Source: CAZBRS01 sp964494475
Lineage (GTDB): Bacteria > Myxococcota_A > UBA9042 > CAZBRS01
Reading direction: 5' to 3'
DNA length: 64,000 nt
Assembly (NCBI GenBank): GCA_964494475.1
Contig: CAZBRS010000031.1
Coordinates: 1-64,000, forward strand
Shown: piece after piece, positions 40,207-49,983 of the stretch
Layout: every line of letters begins with the position of its first letter
Position numbering within the stretch: the stretch's first letter is position 1
The notes under the pieces: generated by a model
The model's database searches: none
What the model saw: only the letters and a program-made list of their open reading frames with translations
What the model was told of the DNA's origin: nothing
Program-made: the position numbers and the translations under genes

Positions 40207-41655
40207 ATGGATCTTCGGCAAGAGGTCAAGCTCGAACAACGCCTGCGGCTGACGCTGCAGCTGCAGCAGGCCATCAAGCTGCTGCAGCTCTCGCGACTCG
40301 AGTTGCAGGAGACCATCCAGCAAGAGGTCAACGAGAACCCGGTTCTCGAGCAGGAGTTCCAGGACGTGTCGCTCACGCCCATGACCGACCAGCCCGAGGC
40401 CCGCGAGCTGTCCGACGCGCCCCTGGCGCCGACGGGCGTCGATCGCATGGTCCCGCGCGAAGAAGACGAGCAGAGCCTGCGCAACCTGGTCGAGCAGTAT
40501 CAGAGCTTCTCGACCACCGTCAGCGGCGCCTCCCGTCCGCGCGACGAGGAGCTCCCCGCCATCGAGACCCGCGTGTCGGGCACGCCCACGCTGTTCGAGC
40601 ACCTCGAGTGGCAGGTGAACATGTCGTCGCTCGACGGGCGGCGAAAGCGCGTGGCGCTCGCCATCCTCGAGGTCGTCAACCCCGACGGGTACGTCGACCT
40701 CGAGTCGCTGCGCGAGATCGCGGCGCGCGAAGCGGCCTCGGAAGAAGAGCTGGCCGAGGTCCTCTACGTCATCCAGCAGTTCGAGCCCGCGGGCATCGCC
40801 AGCGTCACGTTGACCGAGTGCCTGCTGGCCCAGGCGCGGGCCTACTTTCCGGATCGGCCCAAGCTGCACGCCCTCATCGAGGAGCACCTCGACGAGCTCG
40901 AGCGACAGGACTACCGCGCCATCCAGAAGGCGCTCGGCGTTTCGGCCGACGAGCTGCGCGCGCTGGTCAAGCTGCTCACCACCCTCGACCCCCACCCGGG
41001 GCTGCAGTTCTCGAACGAGGAGCCCCAGTACGTCATCCCCGACGTCTACATCCGCAAGGACGGCGATCACTACGTGGTTGAGCTGAACGACGACGGGCTG
41101 CCCCGCCTGCGCATCAGCCCCGTCTACCGTCGCCTGCTCGACGGGCGCGCCCGTGGCGAAGAGAAGGAGTACCTGCAGAAGAAGCTGCGCCAGGCGCGCT
41201 GGCTCATCCAGAGCATCCAGCAGCGCCAGTCGACCATCCGGCGCGTGGCCGAGAAGATCGTCGAGCTCCAGGTCGACTTCCTCGACCACGGCGTCGATCA
41301 CCTGCACCCCATGGTGCTGCGCGACATCGCCAGCGCCATCGGCGTGCACGAGTCCACGGTCAGTCGCGTCACGTCGAACAAGTTCGTGCACACGCCGCGC
41401 GGCATCTTCGAGCTCAAGTTCTTCTTCGGGCACCGCATCGCGGGCGTCGACGGCGAAGATCATTCGCAGCCGCACATCAAGCGCATCCTCAAGGACATGC
41501 TGGCGGCCGAGTCCCACGAGCACCCGCTCTCCGATCAGGCCATCAAGGACCGCCTGCTCGCGGAGCACCGCATCGACCTGGCCCGCCGCACCATCACCAA
41601 GTACCGCGAGGAGATGGGGATCCCCAGCTCCTCGGTGCGCAGACGGCGCCTCTAG
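40207..41655 (+). CDS. rpoN: RNA polymerase sigma-54 factor
   Basis: 482 aa. The activator-interacting region opens with LEQRLRLTLQLQQAIKLLQL, followed by the typical acidic region II. The core-binding domain and a helix-turn-helix (IASAIGVHESTVSRVTSNK) are present. The RpoN box ARRTITKYREEMGIPSS closes the protein. It directs transcription from -24/-12 promoters with enhancer-binding proteins. It heads an operon with hpf and rapZ, the usual order in proteobacteria though without ptsN between them. Confidence 0.97.
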   Translation: MDLRQEVKLEQRLRLTLQLQQAIKLLQLSRLELQETIQQEVNENPVLEQEFQDVSLTPMTDQPEARELSDAPLAPTGVDRMVPREEDEQSLRNLVEQYQSFSTTVSGASRPRDEELPAIETRVSGTPTLFEHLEWQVNMSSLDGRRKRVALAILEVVNPDGYVDLESLREIAAREAASEEELAEVLYVIQQFEPAGIASVTLTECLLAQARAYFPDRPKLHALIEEHLDELERQDYRAIQKALGVSADELRALVKLLTTLDPHPGLQFSNEEPQYVIPDVYIRKDGDHYVVELNDDGLPRLRISPVYRRLLDGRARGEEKEYLQKKLRQARWLIQSIQQRQSTIRRVAEKIVELQVDFLDHGVDHLHPMVLRDIASAIGVHESTVSRVTSNKFVHTPRGIFELKFFFGHRIAGVDGEDHSQPHIKRILKDMLAAESHEHPLSDQAIKDRLLAEHRIDLARRTITKYREEMGIPSSSVRRRRL

Positions 41656-41679
41656 GCGCCAGGATTGGAGGGACCTCCC

Positions 41680-41970
41680 ATGCAGATCCAGATCGCCTTC
41701 CGCCACATGGACTCGAGCGACGCGCTCAAGGAGCACGTGACCCACAAGCTGCAGCGGCTCGACCGCTTCGGCGACATCCTGGTCGACACAGCCGTGACCC
41801 TCTCCAAGGACGGGCACCGCTCGGTGGCCGAGTTCGTGCTGTCGGTGAAGGGCGACACCCTGAAGGCCAAGGAAGAGTCCGAGGACATGTACATGTCGAT
41901 CGATCGCGGCGTCGAGACGGCCGAGCGTCTCATCAAGCGGCACCGCGACGTTCAGCGGGAGAAGAGGTGA
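41680..41970 (+). CDS. hpf: Short ribosome hibernation promoting factor
   Basis: 96 aa, start with GGAGGG upstream. The sequence (MQIQIAFRHMDSSDALKEHV, HKLQRLDRFGDILVDT and DMYMSIDRGVETAERLIKRH) is the short HPF/YfiA fold that stabilises 100S ribosomes in stationary phase. Its stop overlaps the GTG of rapZ (GTGA), giving translational coupling. The long C-terminal HPF extension is absent. Confidence 0.95.
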   Translation: MQIQIAFRHMDSSDALKEHVTHKLQRLDRFGDILVDTAVTLSKDGHRSVAEFVLSVKGDTLKAKEESEDMYMSIDRGVETAERLIKRHRDVQREKR

Positions 41971-42845
41971 CGCCCGGCCTCTCGCACGTCGTCATCGTCA
42001 GCGGCCTCTCCGGCTCGGGCAAGACCACGGCGGTCAAGGCCCTCGAGGACGCCGGCTACTTCTGCATCGACAACCTGCCGCCCATCCTGCTCGACAAATT
42101 CCTGGTGCTCTGCCGCGACCACCCCGAGATTCCGCGGGTGGGCGTGGTGTTCGACATCCGCTCGCGCGCGTTCCTCAGCCACTTCGAGGAGGCCTACACG
42201 AGGGCCCTGGCCGAGGGGTTCCAGCCCGAGGTCGTGTTCCTGAAGGCCGACGAGAACGCGCTGGTGCGGCGCTACTCCGAGTCGCGGCGGCTGCACCCCA
42301 TGGCCGGCGAGGGCGAGACCCTGCTCGACGCCGTGCGCCGCGAGCGCGAGGTGCTGACCCCGCTGCTCGACCGGGCCAGCCACGTGATCGACACCACCGA
42401 CCTGAACGTGCACCAGCTGAAGCAGGCCATCCGCGCGCTGGTCGACACGCCGGCCAGCTCGCGCCTGCAGCTGCGCATCCTCTCCTTCGGCTTCAAGCAC
42501 GGCCTGCCCCTCGAGGCCGACTACGTCTTCGACCTGCGCGCGCTGCCGAACCCCTACTTCATCGCCGAGCTCCGGGGCAAGACGGGCCTCGAGCCGCCCG
42601 TCGTCGACTACCTGGGCGCGCAGGAGACCGTGCAGGTCTACCTGAAGCGCCTGCTCTCGCTGCTGCGCCTGGCCGTGCCCGGCCACCAGAAGGAGGGCAA
42701 GATGCGGCTGACCATCGCCCTCGGCTGCACCGGAGGCCGGCACCGCTCGGTCTACTTCGCCGAGCACCTCGCCAAGGCCTTCCGGCGCAAGAAGGGCCTG
42801 ATCGTCACGGTCGAGCACAGGGACCTGGAGCGGGGGGCGGGGTAA
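41967..42845 (+). CDS. rapZ: RNase adapter protein / nucleotide-binding protein
   Basis: 292 aa from GTG 41967. The Walker A GLSGSGKTT and the FCIDNLPPILLDKFL segment begin the protein. The C-terminal half ends with ALGCTGGRHRSVYFAEHLA, the RapZ signature. In enterobacteria RapZ controls GlmS levels through small RNAs and RNase E; in this phylum the role is less known. Position after rpoN-hpf supports the assignment. No terminator with a U-tract follows; the next region is full of hairpins. Confidence 0.95.
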   Translation: MTPGLSHVVIVSGLSGSGKTTAVKALEDAGYFCIDNLPPILLDKFLVLCRDHPEIPRVGVVFDIRSRAFLSHFEEAYTRALAEGFQPEVVFLKADENALVRRYSESRRLHPMAGEGETLLDAVRREREVLTPLLDRASHVIDTTDLNVHQLKQAIRALVDTPASSRLQLRILSFGFKHGLPLEADYVFDLRALPNPYFIAELRGKTGLEPPVVDYLGAQETVQVYLKRLLSLLRLAVPGHQKEGKMRLTIALGCTGGRHRSVYFAEHLAKAFRRKKGLIVTVEHRDLERGAG

Positions 42846-43256
42846 TTTCTTCCGACCCACGCCGACGGAAGCGGTCGGCCGGGGTCCGTCGGGCGGGAAC
42901 CGCCGGCCGGATCGTCGGGCGGTAGGCAGGGGCATGGCGCGCCATGCCCCTACACACCTGCGGCCCGAAAGGGCCGCCAGTTGTCCGGCAGCCGTCGGCT
43001 GAAGCCGCGGCTGGAGGTTGCGAAACCCGCCTTCGCGGGCTGGGGGCGCGAGGGTTCTCTACGCGTTTCCGCTACGCATCACCTTGAAAGCCGCACGGGC
43101 ACGGGTTGAACGGTCCTCCATGGCCGAAGCCGAGCGACGAATCGGGTTTCAGCGAAAGGCACAGCGTATGGGCTGCCGAGCGCCGCGCGAGTGTGCTATG
43201 GAATCCCGCGCGCGTCGCCCGTCGGGCCGCGCGGTGAATGGAATCGGGAGAACGGC
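42846..43256. other. 411-bp intergenic region with hairpin cluster
   Basis: No gene is supported. The left part is G+C-rich and the middle (42928-43040) holds four strong inverted repeats. After that comes a lower-complexity stretch with no obvious promoter for the lipoprotein at 43257, apart from GGGAG before its ATG. Confidence 0.5.
42928..43040. repeat. Palindromic hairpin cluster
   Basis: A perfect 24-bp palindrome (42928-42951) is followed by GCGGCCC-gaaa-GGGCCGC (42960-42977), CAGCCG..CGGCTG (42989-43013) and CCCGC-cttc-GCGGG (43026-43039). GNRA-like and short loops suggest stable RNA hairpins or a miniature repeat. Confidence 0.75.
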
Positions 43257-44690
43257 ATGAGTCGACTTGGCTGGATGGCCCTGGCGTTGGCGCTGGCGCT
43301 GGCCGGGTGCGCGGGGGGCGGGGCCGGGTCGGCAGACGACGCGGTCGAGGCCGGCCCGCAGGAGATCACGTGGCCCGAGGTGGACGCCGCCGACACGAAC
43401 ATGGGCCTGGACGTCGCCCGGCCCGAGCCGGACGGCGGGGACACGCTGGCGGTGCCGGATCCGGCGCCGGGCGAGGTCACGTGGCCCGAGGTCGCCGGGC
43501 CGGAGGGGATGGAGGCCGTCGCGGAGCCCGACGACGTCGAGGCGCCCGACGACGTGGCCGAGGAGGCCGCGGTGCCGGACGTGCCGGGGGAAGCCGACGC
43601 GCCGCCCGAGGTCAGCGCCCCGGACGTCGTCGGGCCCTGCCCGGCCGAGGGCGACGTCGCGACCTTGAAGGCCTGCCCCCAGGGCGACCTGGAGCCCGCT
43701 TTCCTGCTGCGCGACGTGGTCGTGACCTATGGCTACGACCAGGGCTTCTTCGTACAGGACGACTCGGGGGCCATTCTGGTGTACGCCGGCAACGCCGACT
43801 GGGAGTTGCCGGCGGTGGGGAGCGTGCTCGACCTGCCCGTGGAGCGCCTGAGCGACTGGGAGGGCAACGCCGAGGTGGGGCGCGCGGCGGCGCCGACCGT
43901 GGTGGGCCAGCAGGACGTGACGCCCCTGGCCCTGGACCTGAGCGCGGGCCAGGTGCCGGGCGAGGGCATCGAGAGCCGCCTGGTGCGGGTCGCCGACGCC
44001 ACCGTCGTGAGCGGCGAGGGCACCGACTGGGTGATTCGCTACGGCAACTCGCCCGACGTGGGGCTGCGGGTCGACCTGCCCCTGGGGTTGTGCGCGGGCG
44101 CGCACGTGACCCTGGCCCGGGCCGTGGTCGTGCAGGCCGGCGACGCGCACGTGGTGCGCTCGTACCACCTGGACACCGACCTCGGCGGGCTGGACGACGC
44201 GGGCTGCGACAAGCCCGACTCGGCGAACTGGGGCTTCGAGCTGGACGACCCAAGCGATCCGCCCCCCGGCTTCGAGAAGGCCACGGGCTTCTTCACGGCC
44301 ACGCGCACGACCGTCCACGCCCACGCGGGCGCGGCCTCGTGCGCGCTCACCTGGAAGAACAACGCGAACCAGGACCTCTATCAGCAACTGTGGGTGCCGG
44401 CCACCCCGGGTCAGGCCGTGACCTTCCACGTCTGGGCCCTCGACACCGATGACGACGGGCGCGTGCGTGCGGCGCTCGCCTTCTACGACGCGGCGAAGGG
44501 CTCGCTCGGTGCGCAGTACGCCGAGCTGATCTCGGTGGACGACCCGGCCTGGCAGGACCTTACGGTCACCGCCCTGGCGCCCGCGGGGTCCGCCTGGGTG
44601 CGCGCCTTCGTGCGCCTGTACGACGTGAGCGGCGGTACCGACGGCACCGCGACGGTGTGGATCGACGACTGGACGCTACCGATCCCGTAG
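43257..44690 (+). CDS. Lipoprotein with OB-fold-like and carbohydrate-binding-like domains
   Basis: ATG 43257 follows GGGAG; the signal MSRLGWMALALALALAGC is lipidated at Cys18. The acidic Asp/Pro/Val stalk runs to about residue 120 with the motif EITWPEV repeated. The next ~170 residues contain LLRDVVVTYGYDQGFFVQDD and an LVRVADATVVSGEG-like strand, the layout of OB-fold 'nucleic-acid-binding' domains common in secreted nucleases and DUF5689 proteins. A C-terminal jelly-roll of the CBM kind follows (NWGFELDDPS, AGAASCALTWKNNANQDLYQ). It converges on the next gene with 10 bp between the two ends. Confidence 0.8.
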   Translation: MSRLGWMALALALALAGCAGGGAGSADDAVEAGPQEITWPEVDAADTNMGLDVARPEPDGGDTLAVPDPAPGEVTWPEVAGPEGMEAVAEPDDVEAPDDVAEEAAVPDVPGEADAPPEVSAPDVVGPCPAEGDVATLKACPQGDLEPAFLLRDVVVTYGYDQGFFVQDDSGAILVYAGNADWELPAVGSVLDLPVERLSDWEGNAEVGRAAAPTVVGQQDVTPLALDLSAGQVPGEGIESRLVRVADATVVSGEGTDWVIRYGNSPDVGLRVDLPLGLCAGAHVTLARAVVVQAGDAHVVRSYHLDTDLGGLDDAGCDKPDSANWGFELDDPSDPPPGFEKATGFFTATRTTVHAHAGAASCALTWKNNANQDLYQQLWVPATPGQAVTFHVWALDTDDDGRVRAALAFYDAAKGSLGAQYAELISVDDPAWQDLTVTALAPAGSAWVRAFVRLYDVSGGTDGTATVWIDDWTLPIP

Positions 44691-44700
44691 CCGAGGGCCG

Positions 44701-46536
44701 TCAGGGCGCTGCGGGGGCGGCGGGAGGCGTTTCGTCGGTGCCCGAGGGAGCCGCTGGATCCGCGGCCGGTGCTGCCGGCAGTTCGGCGGGCGGCAGCGCG
44801 TCGAAGGGGGCCGCTCGCAGCTCCCAGGCGCCCTTGCCCGCCTGCACGTCGAGCGTGCCGCAGAGGCCGCTCCAGCGGCGGGTCGAGGCCAGCAGGCGCG
44901 CGAGGTCGAGCACCGAGCCCGGGCCGGTTTCGTCGCGGGCCTGCAGCACCACCTGGGCCAGGTGGGCCGCCCAGCGCTCGATAGCGAAGGCGGGGCGGCC
45001 GAGGACCAGCTCGAGCGCGGCCAGGCGCTCGGGCACGGCGGCGCAGGGGTCGGCCACGCGCACGCCGCGCGAGAGGTGCGTGACGGGATCGAGGAAGCCG
45101 CGGCCCAGCACGGTGTGGAGCGCGTAGAGCCGCACGGGCGTGGGGGGCGCCCGGTGCCGGCCTGCCGCCGGCTGGGCGTAGGCGGGGCTGGATTCGAGCG
45201 GCACGCCCTGGAAGTGGAGCAGCGACAGCACGCGCAGGCCCTCGGCCGGTCCCGTGGCCAGGAAGAGCACGTCGAAGCCGGGCTCGGGGTCCTCCGCGGC
45301 CGCCTCGGCCACCCACCCGGCCACGTGGGCGACCTGGGCCTTGGGATCGGCGGGGAGCGTCCACGTGTGCACGACCTGCCCGCCGGCCCGCGCCACCTCG
45401 GCGGCCAGCACGTCGTCGAGCCCGCGCGCGGCCGCGCCCTCGCTGCCCACCACCGCCACGCGCGCTCCAGCCGCCAACGGCTCGGCCGCGAACAGCGCGC
45501 GCAGCTCGTCCTCGAGGTCGAAGACGAGCGGCAGCAGGGGGAAGGCCACGGCGCGATCGGACACCGCGGGGAAGAGCGGCAGCACCGGCACGGGGTGGGC
45601 GCGCAGCAGGGGTTCGAGCTCGGCGAGGCTGCGCGCGCCCAGGGGGCCGAGCACCAGCGACACGTCGCCCGCCGCCAGCTGCGTCGAGGCGGTCTCGGTC
45701 CAGCCCGGGGCGCCGGTGTCGACGAAGCGCCACGGCGCGGATCCGCCGCGCTCGGCGGCCACGAAGGTCAGCACGCGCTGCAGCGCGAGGCCGTAGGCCG
45801 CCTGGGGGCCGGTGAGGGGCGCGGGCACCAGGATGCCCCCCGCGGCCGGCGCCGCCAGCGAGGGGAACTCGCCGGTGAGCTGCTCCTCGCCCGCCACCGG
45901 GGCGCCCTGTCCCATCGAGGCGGTGACCGCCGCGCCGGCCCCGTGGGCGGCCCGGATGCGCGCGAGCACGTCGGGCGGAACGCCCGGAAGGCCCGCGAGC
46001 GCGGCCATCTGGTCGGGGGTGCCGCGCGCGATGATCTCGGAGAAGGCCGCCTCGGCCGTGCCGCCGGTGAGCGCCGGCACCCACTCGGGGTGCCCCAGGC
46101 CGTAGCCGAGCTGAACGGCCAGGAAGGCGACCTCGGCGGCGGGCAACTCCCCCGGGTAGGCGCGCTGCAACGCGGCGAGGCGCGGGGCGACGGTGGCCAC
46201 CACCTTGTCGGGGTTCCCGAGCCTCGCCTCGCACTCGCCCCGCCGGAAGGCCAGCGACAAGCGCAGCCGCGCGTCGGCGGGCTCCCGCTCGATCTTGTCG
46301 AACCAGCCGCGCGCGCCCTCGACGTCGTCGGCGCCCAGCCGCAGCACGCCCAGGTAGTAGCGCGCCACGTCGCGTGCGGCCGGCTCGGCCTCGTCGCTCT
46401 CGGCCACCTCGCGCAGGACCAGCGAGCCCTCGAGCACGTCGCCGGTCGAGATGAGCGCCTGAGCGCGCGCGATGTCGGCCAGGGTGGCGCCTTGTCCGAG
46501 CGCCAGGGTCAGGGTCGTGAGCAGGAGTGGGATCAT
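44701..46536 (-). CDS. Exported type-1 periplasmic-binding-fold protein (LpoA/PBP-activator-like)
   Basis: 611 aa with an uncleaved-looking or short signal (MIPLLLTTLTLALGQG). Residues ~20-160 are helical with TPR-like spacing (ARAQALISTGDVLEGSLVLR, RDVARYYLGVLRLGADDVEG). A periplasmic-binding-protein type 1 domain follows (GILVPAPLTGPQAAYGLALQ, VSLVLGPLGARSLAELEPL, VPVLPLFPAVSDR). This TPR-plus-PBP1 layout is that of LpoA, the activator of class A penicillin-binding proteins, but the resemblance is structural only. The C-terminus is Ala/Pro rich. Not co-oriented with an obvious partner. A peptidoglycan-synthesis role is therefore inference. Confidence 0.7.
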   Translation of the reverse strand: MIPLLLTTLTLALGQGATLADIARAQALISTGDVLEGSLVLREVAESDEAEPAARDVARYYLGVLRLGADDVEGARGWFDKIEREPADARLRLSLAFRRGECEARLGNPDKVVATVAPRLAALQRAYPGELPAAEVAFLAVQLGYGLGHPEWVPALTGGTAEAAFSEIIARGTPDQMAALAGLPGVPPDVLARIRAAHGAGAAVTASMGQGAPVAGEEQLTGEFPSLAAPAAGGILVPAPLTGPQAAYGLALQRVLTFVAAERGGSAPWRFVDTGAPGWTETASTQLAAGDVSLVLGPLGARSLAELEPLLRAHPVPVLPLFPAVSDRAVAFPLLPLVFDLEDELRALFAAEPLAAGARVAVVGSEGAAARGLDDVLAAEVARAGGQVVHTWTLPADPKAQVAHVAGWVAEAAAEDPEPGFDVLFLATGPAEGLRVLSLLHFQGVPLESSPAYAQPAAGRHRAPPTPVRLYALHTVLGRGFLDPVTHLSRGVRVADPCAAVPERLAALELVLGRPAFAIERWAAHLAQVVLQARDETGPGSVLDLARLLASTRRWSGLCGTLDVQAGKGAWELRAAPFDALPPAELPAAPAADPAAPSGTDETPPAAPAAP

Positions 46537-46588
46537 GGGCCCCGAGCGCTCCCTCTCCTGCCTGGCGGGAGAGGGTGAGGGGTGAGGG

Positions 46589-48397
<1,809 letters not shown>

Positions 48398-48434
48398 GGG
48401 GGGGGGATCGTCCATGAGGTCGTTGTCTCGCCGC

Positions 48435-48463
48435 ACTATAGACCCGCGGCCGGTCAAGGTCAA
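48435..48463 (-). promoter_or_regulatory. Sigma70-type promoter of dnaK
   Basis: Minus strand: TTGACC (48458-48463), a 17-nt spacer, TATAGT (48435-48440). The -35 is part of a tandem TTGACCTTGACC. Confidence 0.7.
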
Positions 48464-48506
48464 CAATTGCAAGGGGCCAGCGGAGGGCTCCAGCGCGCGA
48501 TTTGGG

Positions 48507-48536
48507 TTGCTCCGGCCTCCAGGCCCTCCGTATACT
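48507..48536 (+). promoter_or_regulatory. Promoter candidate of khpA
   Basis: TTGCTC (48507-48512), an 18-nt spacer, TATACT (48531-48536), then a T-rich stretch. The transcript would start close to 48543, shortly before GGAGG. Confidence 0.5.
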
Positions 48537-48560
48537 TTTTTCAACGGAGGCAACCCACCG

Positions 48561-48794
48561 ATGATCGCCAAGCTCGTCGAGACCATCGTTCAGCACATCG
48601 TCAGCCACCCGGAAGACATCAAGTTGAACGTCATCGAGGGCAGCTCCGTGATCATCGTCGAGTTGCAGGTCAACAAGGAAGACCTCGGCAAGGTGATCGG
48701 GCGCGAGGGCAACATGGCCTGGGCGATCCGCACCATCGTCACGAACGCCGCCACGCGCATGAACAAGAAGGCCATCGTCCAGATCATCGAGTAG
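48561..48794 (+). CDS. khpA: KH-domain RNA-binding protein KhpA
   Basis: 77 aa, ATG with GGAGG about ten bases upstream. The type II KH core contains LNVIEGSSVIIVELQV and the GxxG loop in GKVIGREGNMAWAIRTI. KhpA (YlqC) partners KhpB/Jag in RNA binding and, in some bacteria, cell-size control. In many genomes it lies between rpsP and rimM/trmD; here it is alone beside dnaK. Confidence 0.9.
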   Translation: MIAKLVETIVQHIVSHPEDIKLNVIEGSSVIIVELQVNKEDLGKVIGREGNMAWAIRTIVTNAATRMNKKAIVQIIE

Positions 48795-48818
48795 TCCCGC
48801 CCGCAAAGGACCACGACC

Positions 48819-49976
48819 ATGCCGCGACCCTTGTTCGTGCTGCGCTTCTGGGCGTTCCTCGCGCTCCTGGCCGCCGCGGGCTGCTCTGGAGCGAACGACG
48901 CCACCGACGCCGCGACCCCCGCCGAGGTCGGGGTCGACGCCCGCGACGCCGAGGCCGAACCGGTTGACGCGCCCGACCTGCCCGACGGCTCTCCCGATGG
49001 GGCTTCGGAGGAACTGGCGCCGGACGTGGAGCCGACCCCCGACGTCTCTGACGCGGAGCCCGGGCAGGACGCCGAGGTCGACGTGCCGCTGCCCCCCTTC
49101 CCCGCGGCGCTGCGGGGCGAGTGCGCGCTGGCCGAGCGACTGGGGGGCTTCGTGATCGAGGCCTACGTCGGCTACTCGCTGGTCTCGGGCCAGGTCCTGG
49201 ACGGGGTGGTGCCGCTCACCGTGCTGGCCGAGGAGCTGCGCGAGGGCGACTGCCGGCTGCTGCGCCGCCTGAACCCCCTGTGCGAGCCGCCCTGCAGCAC
49301 CAGCGACACGTGCGGCCTCGACGGCGCCTGCGTGCCCTATCCCGGGCCGCTCGGCCTGGGCCGGGTGAACGTGACGGGGCTCTCCAAGCCTGTGTCCATG
49401 CTGCCGAAGCCCCCCAATCAGAACTACTTCGACACCAGCCTGCCCCACCCGGCCTTCGCGGTCGGCGACGAGCTCCGCGTCCTGTCGGAGGGGGGCGGGC
49501 TCGAGCCGCTGGTGCTGTTCGGCTACGGCGTGGACGCGCTGGAGCCCGGGCAGTCCGAGTGGGTCCTGACCGCGGGGGAGCCGCTGGACGTGACGTGGGA
49601 CGCGGGCGCCACCGACACGTCGGCGCGCGTGCTGCTGCGCCTGAACGTCGACCAGCACGGCGTGTCGCCCATCACGCTGGTGTGCGACCTGCCCGACACG
49701 GGGCAGGCGCAGATCCCGGCCGCGCTGATCGACGCGTTGTTGTCGGCAGGCATCTCGGGCTTCCCCAACGGCAAGCTGGCGCGGCGCACCGTCGACTCGG
49801 TGCCCGTCGAGGGCGGGCTCGCCCTCCGTAGCCTCGGCGAAGGAGGGTGTGTCGACCTGGTGGTCTCGAGCCCGCGCGCCGTCCCCACGCGCGTGACCGG
49901 CTCGACGCCGTGCACCAAGCCGGCCGACTGCCCCCCCGGCGAGACCTGCAACCTGCCCCTCCAGATCTGCGAATAG
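48819..49976 (+). CDS. Lipoprotein with acidic stalk (385 aa)
   Basis: The signal MPRPLFVLRFWAFLALLAAA and then GC gives lipidated Cys22. An acidic stalk (ADAAT..DVDVPLPPF type; Asp/Glu/Pro, about residues 23-95) follows. The remaining ~290 residues read as one beta-rich domain with two disulfide-type stretches (CEPPCSTSDTCGLDGAC; CTKPADCPPGETCNLPLQIC) and a family-free middle (VLSEGGGLEPLVLFGYGVDA). The C-terminal CxxPxDCPxGxTC element is common at the end of Myxococcota lipoproteins. Its gene is 24 bp after khpA and 7 bp before the next lipoprotein gene, so the two lipoproteins are co-transcribed. Confidence 0.82.
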   Translation: MPRPLFVLRFWAFLALLAAAGCSGANDATDAATPAEVGVDARDAEAEPVDAPDLPDGSPDGASEELAPDVEPTPDVSDAEPGQDAEVDVPLPPFPAALRGECALAERLGGFVIEAYVGYSLVSGQVLDGVVPLTVLAEELREGDCRLLRRLNPLCEPPCSTSDTCGLDGACVPYPGPLGLGRVNVTGLSKPVSMLPKPPNQNYFDTSLPHPAFAVGDELRVLSEGGGLEPLVLFGYGVDALEPGQSEWVLTAGEPLDVTWDAGATDTSARVLLRLNVDQHGVSPITLVCDLPDTGQAQIPAALIDALLSAGISGFPNGKLARRTVDSVPVEGGLALRSLGEGGCVDLVVSSPRAVPTRVTGSTPCTKPADCPPGETCNLPLQICE

Positions 49977-49983
49977 AGGAACC

